NCBI GenBank assembly: GCA_014529385.2 | Contig: CM043960.1 | Location: forward strand, 26,799,896 to 26,863,895 | Direction: 5' to 3' | From: Adiantum capillus-veneris | Lineage: Eukaryota > Streptophyta > Polypodiopsida > Polypodiales > Pteridaceae | DNA: 64,000 nucleotides | Shown: in pieces, positions 42,093 to 53,728 of the stretch | Numbering within the stretch: position 1 is the stretch's first letter | Layout: each line of letters starts with the position of its first letter | Made by a program: the position numbers and the translations under genes | Notes under the pieces: model-generated | What the model saw: only the letters and a program-made list of their open reading frames with translations | The model's database searches: none | What the model was told of the DNA's origin: nothing

Positions 42093-43676
42093 TGTCATAA
42101 TAATCAATATCTAATTCTCCTAAATGATTTTCTCATGTTAAACTGATCATTTAATATGGGGAAGTGCCAGGGGAAAAAAAGCTAGAATATTGGTTAAGCT
42201 AGCAGCGGCCACAATAGGGATCCAAAGGGGGGGCCATCTGCAAAAGAGCAATGTGCAACAATGGGCTTAAAAGACCCTAAGGTTCAGCCCATTAAGACTT
42301 CCAAAATGCTAAGGTTCCAAAATCCAAAGGTTGTGTCCAAATGTCAAACATTGGGGAAATTGGATGCTTTGTGTGTGTCCCAAAAGTCTTTATCAATCCC
42401 TACATACGAGGGGGCGAGCCTTGCAAGTAGGGGATGAGAGAGAAAATCTCTCTCACACACACAAGCTCCCTTTACACAAAGGGAATGAGGGACACATGTC
42501 AGCTCCCTAGCCCAGATGCCCACAATGTGTACCCAATTCCTATTAAATGGCCTTGGAGGTGGACCAATGAGAATTAGGCTAGAGTAAATCTAGTTTAATT
42601 AATTTAAAAACACTTAATAAAATAACCAATAAGAATTAAGCTCTCTAGAAGACTATTGGACAGTCTCCCAAGGGGACCAATGAGCATTCAACAGCCCAAT
42701 GGCTTGCCTGATTCCTATTGGCCAGGAGACAAAGGGGTCCAATGAGAGTTTAGTTGAATTAAAATGACCTAAAGCTCTCCCAAAAGGGGAAAGGGGGACA
42801 CATGTTAGAATGATATCACTTATGCTACTTAGTTACCATTGGCTAAGCCTGGGGAGGTCCAATAGGATGCTAGCAAGAGCAAATAGCAAGAGGGGTCAAC
42901 CAAGAGAGAGAGAGAGAGAGGGGGCTCATTTTTGCAAGGCATTATCACACACACACACACACACACACACACATAATCTCATGTGTGAAGCAAAGAAGAC
43001 TCTCTCTCCTTCTCACCCTTTAATGGAAAGCTTACCACCTACTCCAAGCTTGTGAGAAGGGAGGCCTACACCAACAACTCTTGGCTTTGTGATGCAAATC
43101 CAACCAAGATCCAAGCTTCAATGCATGCTCATATCCTCTACCATGCTAATTACTAAGCCAAGATATGCTAGTATGAGTGATTATGTGATGAGATGTACAT
43201 CTTTCTCGTAAGAATACTCCTTCTTCCTCTCAATCTACTCTCGTACCCCGCTAGCTCTCACGATCTTTGAAGATGTGTGAGGTCTTGGGTCTGAGACCGT
43301 GAGGGAATTGATGTTGTGTTTGATAAGTGTTTTGTGTAGTGCATGAAGTTTCCATCTTCATTGCACTAGCTAGTATTGAAGGAACACAAGAAATTGTATT
43401 GTAAAATGTCTCTCTTGATGGGAGAAACCATAATACAAAGCCTTTTGGAGGGGGGGACTAGCTCCATGCAAATCCGGTCCTCAACTGTTGTCAATTGCTT
43501 AAGTTCTCTCTCTTGTGAAGTATTGTTCATGCTATCTAACTAGGTGTTATGCTTTTTGTTGCTCTCTCCACCCAAGCACTCTTGTTATTTTTATTAGGAA
43601 GCTATTCTAATGAAATGATCACTATGTTCATGCTATTTTCCGCTACACACAAGTTACTAAACCATTAAATGTTACA
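42093..43676 (+). repeat. E3 5' LTR (1584 bp)
   Basis: Begins TGTCATAATAATC and ends AATGTTACA. Contains nine CCAAT/ATTGG motifs between about 42560 and 42870 and an (AC)n run near 42949-42973. Confidence 0.92.
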
Positions 43677-43677
43677 T

Positions 43678-43689
43678 TGGTATCAGAGC
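43678..43689 (+). other. E3 primer-binding site
   Basis: TGGTATCAGAGC (initiator-Met tRNA type), one base after the 5' LTR. Confidence 0.9.
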
Positions 43690-44092
43690 ACAAGGTTTCT
43701 CTTTTCTGGCTCAAGAAGGGAGGTCTTTTACCTAGCTATAATGGTTGGTACTATTTAATGCATGTGAGTAAGTAGAATAGGGATTTTTCAGCCTTGCAGT
43801 GTGCCTGCCTTTGTGCACTTAATGGGGCATCACCGTCGAGAGCTATGGTCTTAATAGTGGAGTCCTACGGGGCTTGCCTATGGCTTAACCACTATTGAGC
43901 TATTAGAAGCTTGACAGGAGCTGGTGTTGTTTTGGTGTTGAACGACCCTCTCTTCTATTCCTTGCAATTAATGGTATTCGAACCACGGGTATAGTAGCTT
44001 GAGTTCTTTTTCTAAAGGGGTAAAGAGGAGTAGCAACTAGGGCTTGAAGTGCCAAAGTAAACCTAAAAACTTTACACCTAAAAGTTGTTAGA

Positions 44093-45236
44093 ATGGCTGA
44101 CAATAGTAAAGAGAGTGAAATTAATGTTGATAACTTTGATTTTGCTAATGAGCAAGCTACTAATGATGCTCCAATGCTTGTTAACTATCTTGTTTCTAGG
44201 CTTCAACAAGCCCTAGGCAATTCATCCCTCCAAAGTGAAATGCAACGGCAGTTTTGTGCTCATGGGATTCTTCAAGCTCCCCACCATGACAAGAGAACAC
44301 CTAGGAAGCCTCCTTGTGAGACTTCCAAAAGAGGTCTCTCTCCGATTCGGGAAGAAGAAGAGGATCCCTATGAAGGGCTCAGAAATTTACTCCTTGATGA
44401 CGCATCTCCTTCTCAAAGGAGAACTCAAGAGCCTCCAACGAAGGAACGAGAAATAAGTGAGTCTTCCTCCACCTCGGCGGAGATGGCTCCATGAAGACGG
44501 CGGGCTAAACGCTCTCCATCACCTCAAAAATGGAGAAGACCATCGCATACTTCTCCACACCGTACTTCAAAGAGGGGTGACAAAAAGCAAGAGAAGAAAA
44601 AGGCGAGAAAGAGGACACCCTCTTCTCCATCTTCTTCGTCCTCTTTCTCTTATGAAAGTGTTGGTGAAGACAAAGAAGATCAAGGAAAGAAAAAGGCAAG
44701 AAAGAGGTCACCCTCTTCTCCATCTTCCTCAAATTCTTCATCTTCTGAAGAAAGTGATGGTACAACCTTTGAATCATCAAAAAGAAGAGGCCATAGGAAA
44801 TCGTATGCCATGTGGAAGAGGTTGTCCAAGCTCAAGAAATTCAAAGACGAAGGGAAGAGCATCTCTTTCCTTACCTATGATGGCACTTTTGGTGCTACGA
44901 ACAAAGTCTTGGCCTTTATCCAACAATTTGATGTGGCGTTCGGAGATGAGGGCTTCACGGAGTCCTCTAAGCTATGCCATGTAGCTATGCACTTTCAAAA
45001 GTCCACCAGACAATGGTGGTCTAGCCTACGGGCCAACGGTGAATCTCCACAAACATGGAAAGCTTTAAGAGCTTCCATTAGGAAGCAGTTTTTGGCCACT
45101 GATGCCAAAGACAAAGTACTCACCGAATGGTGAAGCTTGAAGCTCTCTCCCTATGAATCCATCCACAAATATGTAGACAAGTTTTTTGACCTACAACTCA
45201 AAGCCAATGTCTTCAAGAAGTTGGATTTTGGAGAGC
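44093..45236 (+). pseudogene. E3 gag with stops
   Basis: A single frame from the ATG at 44093 with TGA at 44492 and TGA at 45131. It has an N-terminal acidic region, a long Ser/Arg/Lys-rich basic segment, then a retrotransposon gag core (FIQQFDVAFGDEGF, ARWW-like STRQWWSSL, SIHKYVDKFFDL). Gag forms the particle. The stops sit where a Trp or Arg codon would fit. No zinc knuckle is reached before the rearrangement at 45237. Confidence 0.85.
44775..44915 (+). repeat. 141-bp gag segment, first copy
   Basis: Repeated directly at 45237-45377 (offset 462 bases) with only a few changes and the reading frame kept. Part of the E3 gag rearrangement. Confidence 0.9.
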
Positions 45237-45377
45237 CATCAAAAAGAAGAGGCCATAGGAAATCCTATGCCGTGTGGAAGAGGGTGTCCAAGCTCAAGAA
45301 ATTCAAAGAGGGAGGGAAGAGTATCTCTTTCCTTACCTATGATGGCACTTTTGGTGCTACGAACAAAGTCTTGGCCT
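45237..45377 (+). repeat. 141-bp gag segment, second copy
   Basis: Second copy of 44775-44915. It is joined at its right end directly to the integrase segment YNNTVHTSTGKAPFEV, in frame. The junction is the internal deletion point of E3. Confidence 0.9.
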
Positions 45378-45600
45378 ACAATAACACTGTACATACTTCC
45401 ACGGGAAAAGCACCTTTTGAGGTAATTGAGGGAAGATAAAAAAGTCCCTTGCTACTTAAGGTACACGGGAAGATCTTTGTTGCAGATGAGTATAGCCGAG
45501 AACTACAAGAATCTTTCCAAAAGATTAAGGATGCTATCTCTATCTCACAGCAAAGGCAAAAGGCTGCTACTGACAAGCACATAAGAGCCCAAGCCTTTAA
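45378..45600 (+). pseudogene. E3 integrase C-terminal fragment, left part
   Basis: YNNTVHTSTGKAPFEVIEG is the typical gypsy integrase region just after the catalytic core. A TAA at 45437 breaks the frame, then QKAATDKHIRAQAF leads to the TTAA transposon. After 46944 the frame resumes with KENDWVLLKFP. Confidence 0.88.
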
Positions 45601-46940
45601 CACTAGAATGGTAACAGGACACTTTTATGTCCTTGGACACTTTTGTGTCCTGTTAAGTGACCATTTTGCTTGAATTATTTGAAGAGTATGAAAATGAATT
45701 TTTAGGTGCTATAGATCCACAAAGTTGCCTTATGATCTGAAAAAAACCTAGCATTTTTTAATGAGTATCGATCTCACCATTAACCTTACTCTTGCACAAC
45801 ATTTTTGAACCTAAACTGTGTGAAAAAACGGGTCCTGTTTTTGGCTTTTTTTGAATTTTTGGCAACTATACCACTCTAAACTTCATGTTTGTGAGGTTTA
45901 GATGGCTAGAGGTTAGGCCTTCATAGTTCTCAACATGTTTTGATGCTTATAGGGAGAGCTAAGTGTTAAAATTGAAAGTTATGACGAATTTACAAGAATT
46001 GCATAATCCTGTTTGTTGGTCAAAATAAGCACTTTTATGATATTTTTGGTGGCTTTCTTGATATCCAAATTCAATTTTGATTGTGTAAGTGTAATGTATA
46101 ACATAAAGCTAATCTTCCTTGAGTTTTGGGGGACCTAATATGCTATATAGCATAGTATATGATGATGGTTGAGTTTTTTGATTACTGAAGAACACGATAC
46201 ATTTTAGAGTAGCAAGTATAACTTTCTCAATATTGCTAGTTTCTTAGGCCAATTGTGTGTATTTTGTAGGTAGTGACCATATCTAATCATAGACTACAAA
46301 CTTGGCTAGATATTGAGTGGTTTCTATGGGTTTCTAGAGGTCATAATGCTAAACCCAGTTTTTTCATGTTTGCTGTATTTAGCACTTTATCATTGCCCCC
46401 AAGGTTCCAATTGTAAGAGATCCATTATCCTTTTGACATGCTCCATGGCTCCTTTTGAATCCAGAGGCCCAAAGGGAACTAAGAAAACATGTATATAGTA
46501 TCTGTATTGAGCGTGATTATAGAAACTTTGATAATAGGTCCGTAGAATGGCAAAAATGCAACTTTTTTGTACCTATTTTTTTTGCCCAAAAAAAAAAATA
46601 GTGAGGTAAAAGCAACCATATGTTTTGGTCACCAACCCATTGAAGTTAACGGGGCATTTTATCTCATGTCCTACAAAAATATCCACTCTTATTTATATGC
46701 AATCAGCCGTAAGAAATTGTTGTTTTGGGCAAAATGCACTGGTCCATCAACTTTGGAGGCTTGTAGTGACCAAGGGATGAGAAAATTTACAAGTTTCTCA
46801 TTTTTTCCATATGTAGTAGTTATTGAACTATAAGCTCATGAAAGGATTTTTCAAAATGAGTGGATCTACTATGGTTTTGGAATTTTTTCCCAAAACCCTG
46901 AAAGGACACTTTTATGTCCTGTTAGGTTACCATTCTAGTG
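45601..46940. mobile_element. Inverted-repeat DNA transposon, CACTAG ends, TTAA target site
   Basis: A 1340-base insertion with perfect 15-base terminal inverted repeats CACTAGAATGGTAAC, extending with a small gap into AGGACA.... It is flanked by TTAA on both sides (45597-45600 and 46941-46944). Removing it with one TTAA restores GCCTTTAAAGAA, the uninterrupted integrase codons AFKEN. Just inside each end is the near-palindrome GGACACTTTTATGTCC, and at the left end this forms a larger hairpin with GGACACTTTTGTGTCC. No transposase is encoded, so it is non-autonomous (MITE-like). CACTA elements normally duplicate 3 bases; TTAA is typical of piggyBac and Sola3 types, whose ends differ as far as I know. 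Confidence 0.85.
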
Positions 46941-47271
46941 TTAAAGAAAATGATTGGGTCTTACTCAAATTTCCCAAGGCTCGATTAAGGCACACGACGG
47001 GCAAGAATCCTACGGGACACCAAAAGTACTATGCTAAGGTAGCAAAAAGATACTATGGTCCCTTCCAGATTCTTTGGCCAATCAATGAGATGGCATATCA
47101 ACTCAAGTTGCCCAACCATTGGCTCACACACAATGCTTTCCATGTGATCCTACTAAAGCCTTACAAAGGAGAGCCACCTCAAGAACCAACTATTGAAGAC
47201 CCACCGGAGATCGAGGACCAAGAAGAGGTGCTGCAACCCGAGTCCATTCTCCACATGAAGATAAGGTACTA
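46941..47271 (+). pseudogene. E3 integrase C-terminal fragment, right part
   Basis: KENDWVLLKFPKARLR, then GPFQILWPINEMAYQLKLP and FHVILLKPYKG: the GPY/F-type C-terminal module of gypsy integrases, running to its natural stop. It is in the same frame as gag. Confidence 0.88.
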
Positions 47272-47758
47272 AGAGGCTGTAAGACTATCCAACGATATCT
47301 TATTAAGTTTAATAATTATCCTTTTGAAGATGCTAGATGGATGCAAGGCATACAATTAAAGGATAACCTAAACCTTGTCAATGCTTACAATGCTTCCCTA
47401 GAGTAAGCAAATGTACAAATGTTAAAAATGAACAAATTTTTTGTCTTATAAGACTCTCTTTTTCTTTATTGTCCACAAAAATGTAGTATGCATGCTTAGA
47501 TCAAGTTTGCGGAGACGATGTCTCCCAAACACCAAGTAGAGCTTGTCACTCTACTATGGAAGACTGATAGGACTAATGTGTAGACATGCTTGTGGCAGCC
47601 TCAGGCTCTCAAGCACCAAATGGACTAGTTATTCATTGTGGAACGATGTCGTAGGGTAACATAGGGATCCTCTACCCACTAGGAAAAAGGACTAATGAAT
47701 ATGATTTATCTTCTCTACTCCATAGTCGAGGACGACTATCATTTCAAGAGAGAGGTAA
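47272..47758. other. E3 3' untranslated region
   Basis: No gene. Ends with the purine-rich AAGAGAGAGGTAA before the LTR, the probable polypurine tract. Confidence 0.6.
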
Positions 47759-49346
47759 TGTCATAATAATCAATATCAAATTCTCCTAAATGATTTTTTC
47801 ATGTTAAACTGATCATTGAATATGGGGAAGTTCCAGGGGAGAAAAAGCTAGAATATTGGTTAAGCTAGCAGACCGGCCACAGTAGAGATCCAAAGGAGGG
47901 AAAATAGGGATCCAAAGGGGAGTCCATCTGCAAAAGAGAAATGTGCAACAATGGGCTTAAAAGACCCTAAGGTTCAACCCATTAAGACTCCAAAACGCTA
48001 AGGTTCCAAAATCCAAAGGTTGTGTCCAAAGGTCAAACATTGGGGGAATTGGATGCTTTGTGTGTGTCCCAAAAGTATTTATCAATCCCTACATAGGAGG
48101 GGGCGAGCCTTTCAAGTAGGGTATGAGAGAGAAACTCACTCACACACACACAAGCTCCCTTTACACAAAGGGAATGAGGGACACATGTCAGCTCCCTAGC
48201 ACAGATGCACACAAGGTGTACCCAATTCCTATTGGGTGGCCTTGGAGGTGGACCAATGAGAATTAGGCTAGAGTAAATCTAGTTTAATTAACTTAAAAAC
48301 ACTTAATAAAATAACCAATAATAATTAAGCTCTCTAGAAGACTATTGGACAGTCTCCCAAGGGGACCAATGAGCATTCAACAGCCCAATGGCTTGCCTAA
48401 TTCCTATTGGCCAAGAGGCAAAGGGGTCCAATGAAAGTTTAGTTGAATTAAATAGTTACCTAAATCTCTCACAAAAGGGGAAAGGGGGACACATGTCAGA
48501 AGGCTATCACTTATGCTGCTTAATTACCATTGGCTAAGCCTAGGGAGGTCCAATAGGATGCTAGCAAGAGCAAATAGCAACAGGGGTTGACCAAGAGAGA
48601 GAGAGGGCTGATTTTTGCAAGGCATTATCACACACACACTCACACAATCTCATGTGTGAAGCAAAGAAGACTCTCTCTCCTTCTCAAGATTGAATGGAAT
48701 GCTTACCACCTACTCCAAGCTTGTGAGAAGGGAGGCCTACACCAACAAATCTTGTCTTTGTGATGCAAATCCAACCAAGAGCCAAGCTTCAATGCATGCT
48801 CATCTCCTCTACCATGCTAATTACTAAGCTAAGCTATGCTAATATGAGTGATTATGTGAGGAGATGTACATCTTTCTCGTAAGAATACTCCTTCTTCCTC
48901 TCAATCTACTCTCATACCCCGCTAGCTCTCACCATCTTTGAAGGTGTGTGAGGTCTTGAGTCTGAGACCGTGAGGGAATTGATGTTGTGTTTGATAAGTG
49001 TTTTGCGTAGTGAATGAAGTTTCCATCTTCATTGCACTAGCTAGTATTGAAGGAACACAAGAAATTGTATTGTAAAATGTTTCTCTTTATGGGAGAAACC
49101 ATAATACAAAGCCTTTTGGAGGGGGGGCCGGCTCCATGCAAATCCGGTCCTCAACTGTTGTCAATTGCTTAATTTCTCTCTCTTGTGAAGTATTTCTCAT
49201 GCTATCTAACTAGGTTTTATGATTTTTATTGCTCTCTCCACCCAAGCACTCTTGTTATTCTCATTAGGAAGCTATTCTAATAAAATCCTCACTATGTTCA
49301 TGCTATTTTCTGCTACACACAAGTTACTAGACCATTAAATGCTACA
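47759..49346 (+). repeat. E3 3' LTR (1588 bp)
   Basis: Matches 42093-43676 with scattered differences and an extra AGGGATCCAAAGG-type repeat near 47890. The same extra repeat is present in the inverted family member at 62316-63900. Confidence 0.92.
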
Positions 49347-50911
49347 TATCCAAAGGCTTCAACCAGATCCCTCTTGTCCCTATACATCTGCATTCAGTTA
49401 AAGACGAGTTTAAGAAGGGGTGGGAAGAATTATGCCATTTACTAAATATAAATTGTACACTGTCTCACTTTTATTTAATTTAAGAAAGAGAAAAAACCTT
49501 CCAATCCATATTCTTAAATTATAAGCATAACCAAATTCCCTAGTTCATGGAAAAGGAGATCTTAGACGAAATCGAATTTATCCAAAAACACATTTTTATA
49601 TGTGGTTTGGACAAATCGGCCCAAACTCCTGTCTTTATTTGTATACGAATCATTAGACTGCATGCAAAGAATAGATTGAATTCTTTGGAGTTCATGCCTA
49701 TAAACAAATGAACTAACACCATCATCTCACTCATTAATACATGATGCAAGGAGTTTAATATTATACCTTCTCATGATAGAGTTCTTCCCTACATTATGGG
49801 AAATTATAAAATTCACAAGTCAGAGTTTCATTGGATAACAAATGCCCATGATTGCGTGTTCTCCCCTCTGGCTAGGATGCTCACCAAGTTTTTACATGGG
49901 TTTATCTATCGGGCTTATTGAATATACTGAGAACTTTCAAAAAAACCTTCAAATATTCTCAAAGGTGAATACAAACGCATACTGGATCATTAACAACCAG
50001 TACGAAGCTTTGATAAACCTTCCTAAACTGCTTTATTTTATTCCTACATATGATATTAAAGCTTCTTATGAAGCAATTCCTCACCATGGGAAGCATAGCC
50101 TGATGGAGTCATTGAGAAACATTAAAAGATTAATAACTGGTCAAGGTTATAAAGGGTTTAAACCATCTAGAAACAAAATCACCCTTACAAAAAAGAATTC
50201 AGAAGTGAAGTGGTCCTTCAAATTCTTTAAGGATTTAAATATCTTTGTGTTAGACAATTGTTTCTCAAGGTTAGGGTCTGATATATATTGACAAACTAAA
50301 GGAATCCCAATGGGATACTCATGTTCTCCTTTATGGTGCAATCTATACCTTGCTTGGTTTGAGCTAGAATATGTTAGAAAATTATATGGACTCAAAAAGA
50401 TTGATATGCTTTTAGATTTTATACACTCTAATCGGTATATGAATGATCTTCTATTCATAAATAACACATATATTGTAAAATGAATGAATCACAACAGACC
50501 TTTGTCCCTTGAGGACCCCTTTACAATATATCCATTGGATATCATTTGAGTTAAACCAACTCATACAAAGTTTGGCTCTACATATTTGAACACGAAAATA
50601 ATTCTACAAAGACCTTTCATCGGAGAATACACTACGGAAACAACATGAAAAAAGGATGCATTACCAGGACACCAAGTATCATTCATACAAGCAGCCAACA
50701 ATCGCCCTGCGCACAGTTAGCATACAAAGTATGTGTGTCACAGATCCTACCCATCATTTATAATGCTTCATGTGTACTTACAACATTTAATGATTTACAA
50801 CGACTGAGCTTTATGTTTGCTTTGAACGGATTCAAAAGAACACACATCAAAACATTAATCACACAGTTTCTATTAAAAGATAACTTCCTTGGGTATCAAA
50901 TTCAAGATTAG
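49347..50911 (+). pseudogene. Penelope-like reverse transcriptase relic
   Basis: Continuation of 41144-42092. Segments: SKGFNQIPLVP; then YKIHKSEFHWITNAHDCVFS (RT entry); a long open part 49842-50291; a TGA at 50289; then QTKGIPMGYSCSPLWCNLYL, the diagnostic motif-B block of Penelope-like RTs (G.PMG...SP..CNL); and RYMNDLLF, where the first catalytic Asp of the usual RY.DD is Asn. The tail FALNGFKRTHIKTL resembles the conserved GY/F...HI segment after RT. No GIY-YIG endonuclease is visible. Several stops and the D-to-N change mean it is dead. The family assignment rests on motifs only. Confidence 0.68.
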
Positions 50912-51132
50912 ATCTTTAATAGATATATTGAACGAACAAGAAATAGAACATGAAGCACATAATTCTGATAATAATATGATAAATATCTCTAAAACAACTG
51001 CATTGGATACATGAGAGTAATCAACAAAGCAAGGACACACAATGAAAAGAAGGATGGCGAACAAAAATACCATTTCAACACACAACATGATGGCGACATT
51101 TTATTTTCATTTGTGACTCATATGAGTTTATG

Positions 51133-51133
<1 letters not shown>

Positions 51134-51173
<40 letters not shown>
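51134..51173 (+). repeat. Poly-C tract (40 bases)
   Basis: An uninterrupted run of 40 C followed by TTTTTT, between the Penelope-like relic and CT tracts. Length is likely variable and hard to sequence. Confidence 0.95.
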
Positions 51174-51174
<1 letters not shown>

Positions 51175-51522
51175 TTTTTTTCAATAAAGGTTTGATTTTT
51201 TCCCCACCAATGGAATGGATACCATGACAGTTGTACAAAAGTGTTTTCTGGAAAAAAAACTTTGCAAGATAGTTTGTCACCAGATGTGTTACACTAATAC
51301 TCGTGGGTATTATGGTTCACATAGACATTGATATTGTGTACTATTGGATAAAGTATAGTTTGACAAACACCAGATTTTGGAAGATTGATACTGTCTCAAG
51401 ACCACTTAAGAATTGAGAACTAGAGTCTAAGACAAACTCAAATTTTAATCATTGGCGGGGGATATGTCCACTTGGTGGGCTATCCCCCACCAAATGGGCA
51501 TACTCCCAAGGTTAGGGGTGGG

Positions 51523-51525
<3 letters not shown>
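51174..51525. other. Intergenic, no gene seen
   Basis: Short unique-looking stretch between poly-C and the CT tract. No coding frame or element end is recognised. Confidence 0.4.

Positions 51526-51602
<77 letters not shown>
51526..51602. repeat. (CT)n microsatellite at left edge of repeat copy 2
   Basis: About 75 bases of pure CT directly abutting the start of the dispersed repeat copy. Confidence 0.95.
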
Positions 51603-51605
<3 letters not shown>

Positions 51606-51794
51606 GGATGATATTAGGCGACTTACAAACACTAGCTAGTACCTAAAAGGAATTTTTTCTTGATATAGCTCTATATTGGTCTTTATCCATCTATATCTCT
51701 CTGTAAGAGTATCCTTGCCAAGATAATGTAAAATCTAGGTCAATACCTTTAAAAAAAAAACAATTCTTAAAGTTACATCCACTTTTCTAGTCTC

Positions 51795-51956
<162 letters not shown>

Positions 51957-53626
51957 CAAAGGGACAAGCGGGTTTTCGTCGATGCCATAGCACCATTGAT
52001 CATCTTGTCACTCTTCGTGTTCTCATGGAGGAAAGTCGGTTGAAAGGCAAGCGATTGTATTGTTGTTTTGTGGACTTTAAGAAAGCCTTTGATATGATTC
52101 CACGTAACAATTTGTGGAGAAGGATGGAAGAACTCCAAGTGCCAAGTGAGTTTATGCTTGCGGTTTCTCGAATCTATGAGAAGGTGATTTGTCAATTGCG
52201 CATGGGAAGAGAAATTTCAGAAATTTTTGTAAGCACTATTGGGGTTAAACAAGGATGTCCATTGTCACCAACTCTCTTTGGTCTATGCATCGATCAATTG
52301 GAACAAATGGTACTTGACTTTATGCAAGAAGAAGGCATTGAAGAGGTCACTATTTGCAATGCGGTAATCATGCTTTTGTTGTATGCGGATGATGTAGTGC
52401 TTCTAGCACACACTTTAGAAGATGCACAAAAGCTTATGGTTGTCCTTGAGAACTTTTGCTTGCATAGTGGGCTGATTGTAAATGAATCCAAAACAAAGGT
52501 TATGCTTGTGAAAACCAACCATAAGGAGAAGCCATGCATTGTGTACAACAACGAGACACTTGAAGTTGTTGAGAGCTTTAAGTACCTTGGCCTTGAGGTT
52601 CCATCCAATCACAAGTGGCATGAATGTGCTATGCGTCGTTTGGAAGCGGGAAAGAGAGCATATTATGCATTTGAGAACATGTGTAATGCGGGAAACATCA
52701 AGTGTTGGGTTCTCAAGAAGTATCTTTTTGATGCATTAGTGACACCGGTTCTTCTTTATGGAGTTGAAGTGTGGGGTGGGAGCATCTCAAAGTCTACTTG
52801 GAAAGAGTTTGAGAATGTCCAAAAGCGTTTTCTTACAAACTTTCTCCAAGTTAAGACACAAACACCATATATGCTCCTACTTCTTGAGTCAGGATCTCTT
52901 CCAATTGAGGTTATGGGCATGAAAAGGGTTGTGGAGTACATGATAAAGATGCGTCAAAACCCCTCACATCGACTTCCTACAATTGCATGGGAAGCAAGCA
53001 AAAAAGTTCAAAAGACGCATAAAAGCAAGATCTTGAGCACGGGATGGATGCAAGACATAAAGAAGTGGTTTGGGAGATGGGATGCATTACACTTGCTACA
53101 TGATGCTTCAATTGACTCTCAAGTGAATGAAGCTTTTCTACAACGCCAATGTATTACGGCTTGCGAGAAATCCGGTGGGTCACGCTTCATACATTACACC
53201 ACCTATATTGCCCCCAACTACAAAACCATGTTCTTCGCTGAGAGAGGAAACCGTACTCACACTTACATGCTTGAGCCTATTCCCTTGTCCGCGATACGTA
53301 CTATCGCAGCAATTCGGCTTAGCTCCCATTTCCTTCGATGCGAGATAGGGCGTTGGGGCAATGGAGAAGAGTCAAATCGATTGTGCACATTATGCTCACT
53401 GCAAGTTCGAGAGTCTGAGTACCACACACTACTAGAGTGCTCAGCTTTTGATCACATCCGAACTTGCTTCTCTCACATTTTCAGCCATAACTTAGACCTA
53501 CACACTTTCCTCTCCCAGCCAAAGTGTGGGCTCTCCATTGCGACTCTCATCACTAAAATTTTGGAGCATCGAGAGTCACTCATCAGCCATACACATACTA
53601 CATCACATGTAACTTTGGTCCCATAG
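51957..53626 (+). CDS. LINE reverse transcriptase, 5'-truncated
   Basis: The open frame starts at 51800 inside the microsatellite, but recognisable protein begins near 51961 (GQAGFRRCHST). RT motifs with frame residue numbers: FVDFKKAFD (90-98), GVKQGCPLSP (148-157), YADD (195-198), then a thumb region and a C-terminal zinc-binding motif CTLC...H....C (about 529-545), typical of LINE ORF2 ends. It copies LINE RNA at a nicked target site. The endonuclease and N-terminal half are missing, as expected of 5' truncation. The frame is open for over 550 codons, so insertion is fairly recent. The family looks unlike the common plant L1 type. Confidence 0.9.
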
Positions 53627-53662
53627 GTCATATTTGACCTCCGAGGACGATAATAAAATCTA

Positions 53663-53727
<65 letters not shown>
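53627..53727 (+). repeat. LINE 3' end and TCTA/CT tail
   Basis: Only about 35 bases of 3' UTR, with AATAAAA followed by TCTATCTA and a long CT run. It ends where repeat copy 2 resumes (CACACATTGGAAG). A microsatellite rather than poly-A tail. Confidence 0.75.

Positions 53728-53728
<1 letters not shown>

Larger units (their letters stand above)
42093..49346 (+). mobile_element. Gypsy element E3, internally deleted
   Basis: LTRs 42093-43676 (1584 bp) and 47759-49346 (1588 bp), TG...CA ends, PBS TGGTATCAGAGC at 43678, target duplication TATCA/TATCC. The internal part keeps gag and the integrase C-terminus in a single frame but lacks protease, RT, RNase H and the integrase core, so it is non-autonomous. 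It is inserted in the Penelope-like element and itself carries the CACTAG/TTAA transposon (45601-46940). Confidence 0.92.

Noticed and set aside
45601-46940. Classification of the inverted-repeat element as an ordinary CACTA (EnSpm) transposon
   Set aside because: The empty-site comparison gives a 4-base TTAA duplication rather than 3 bases, so the CACTA-like ends alone are not enough.
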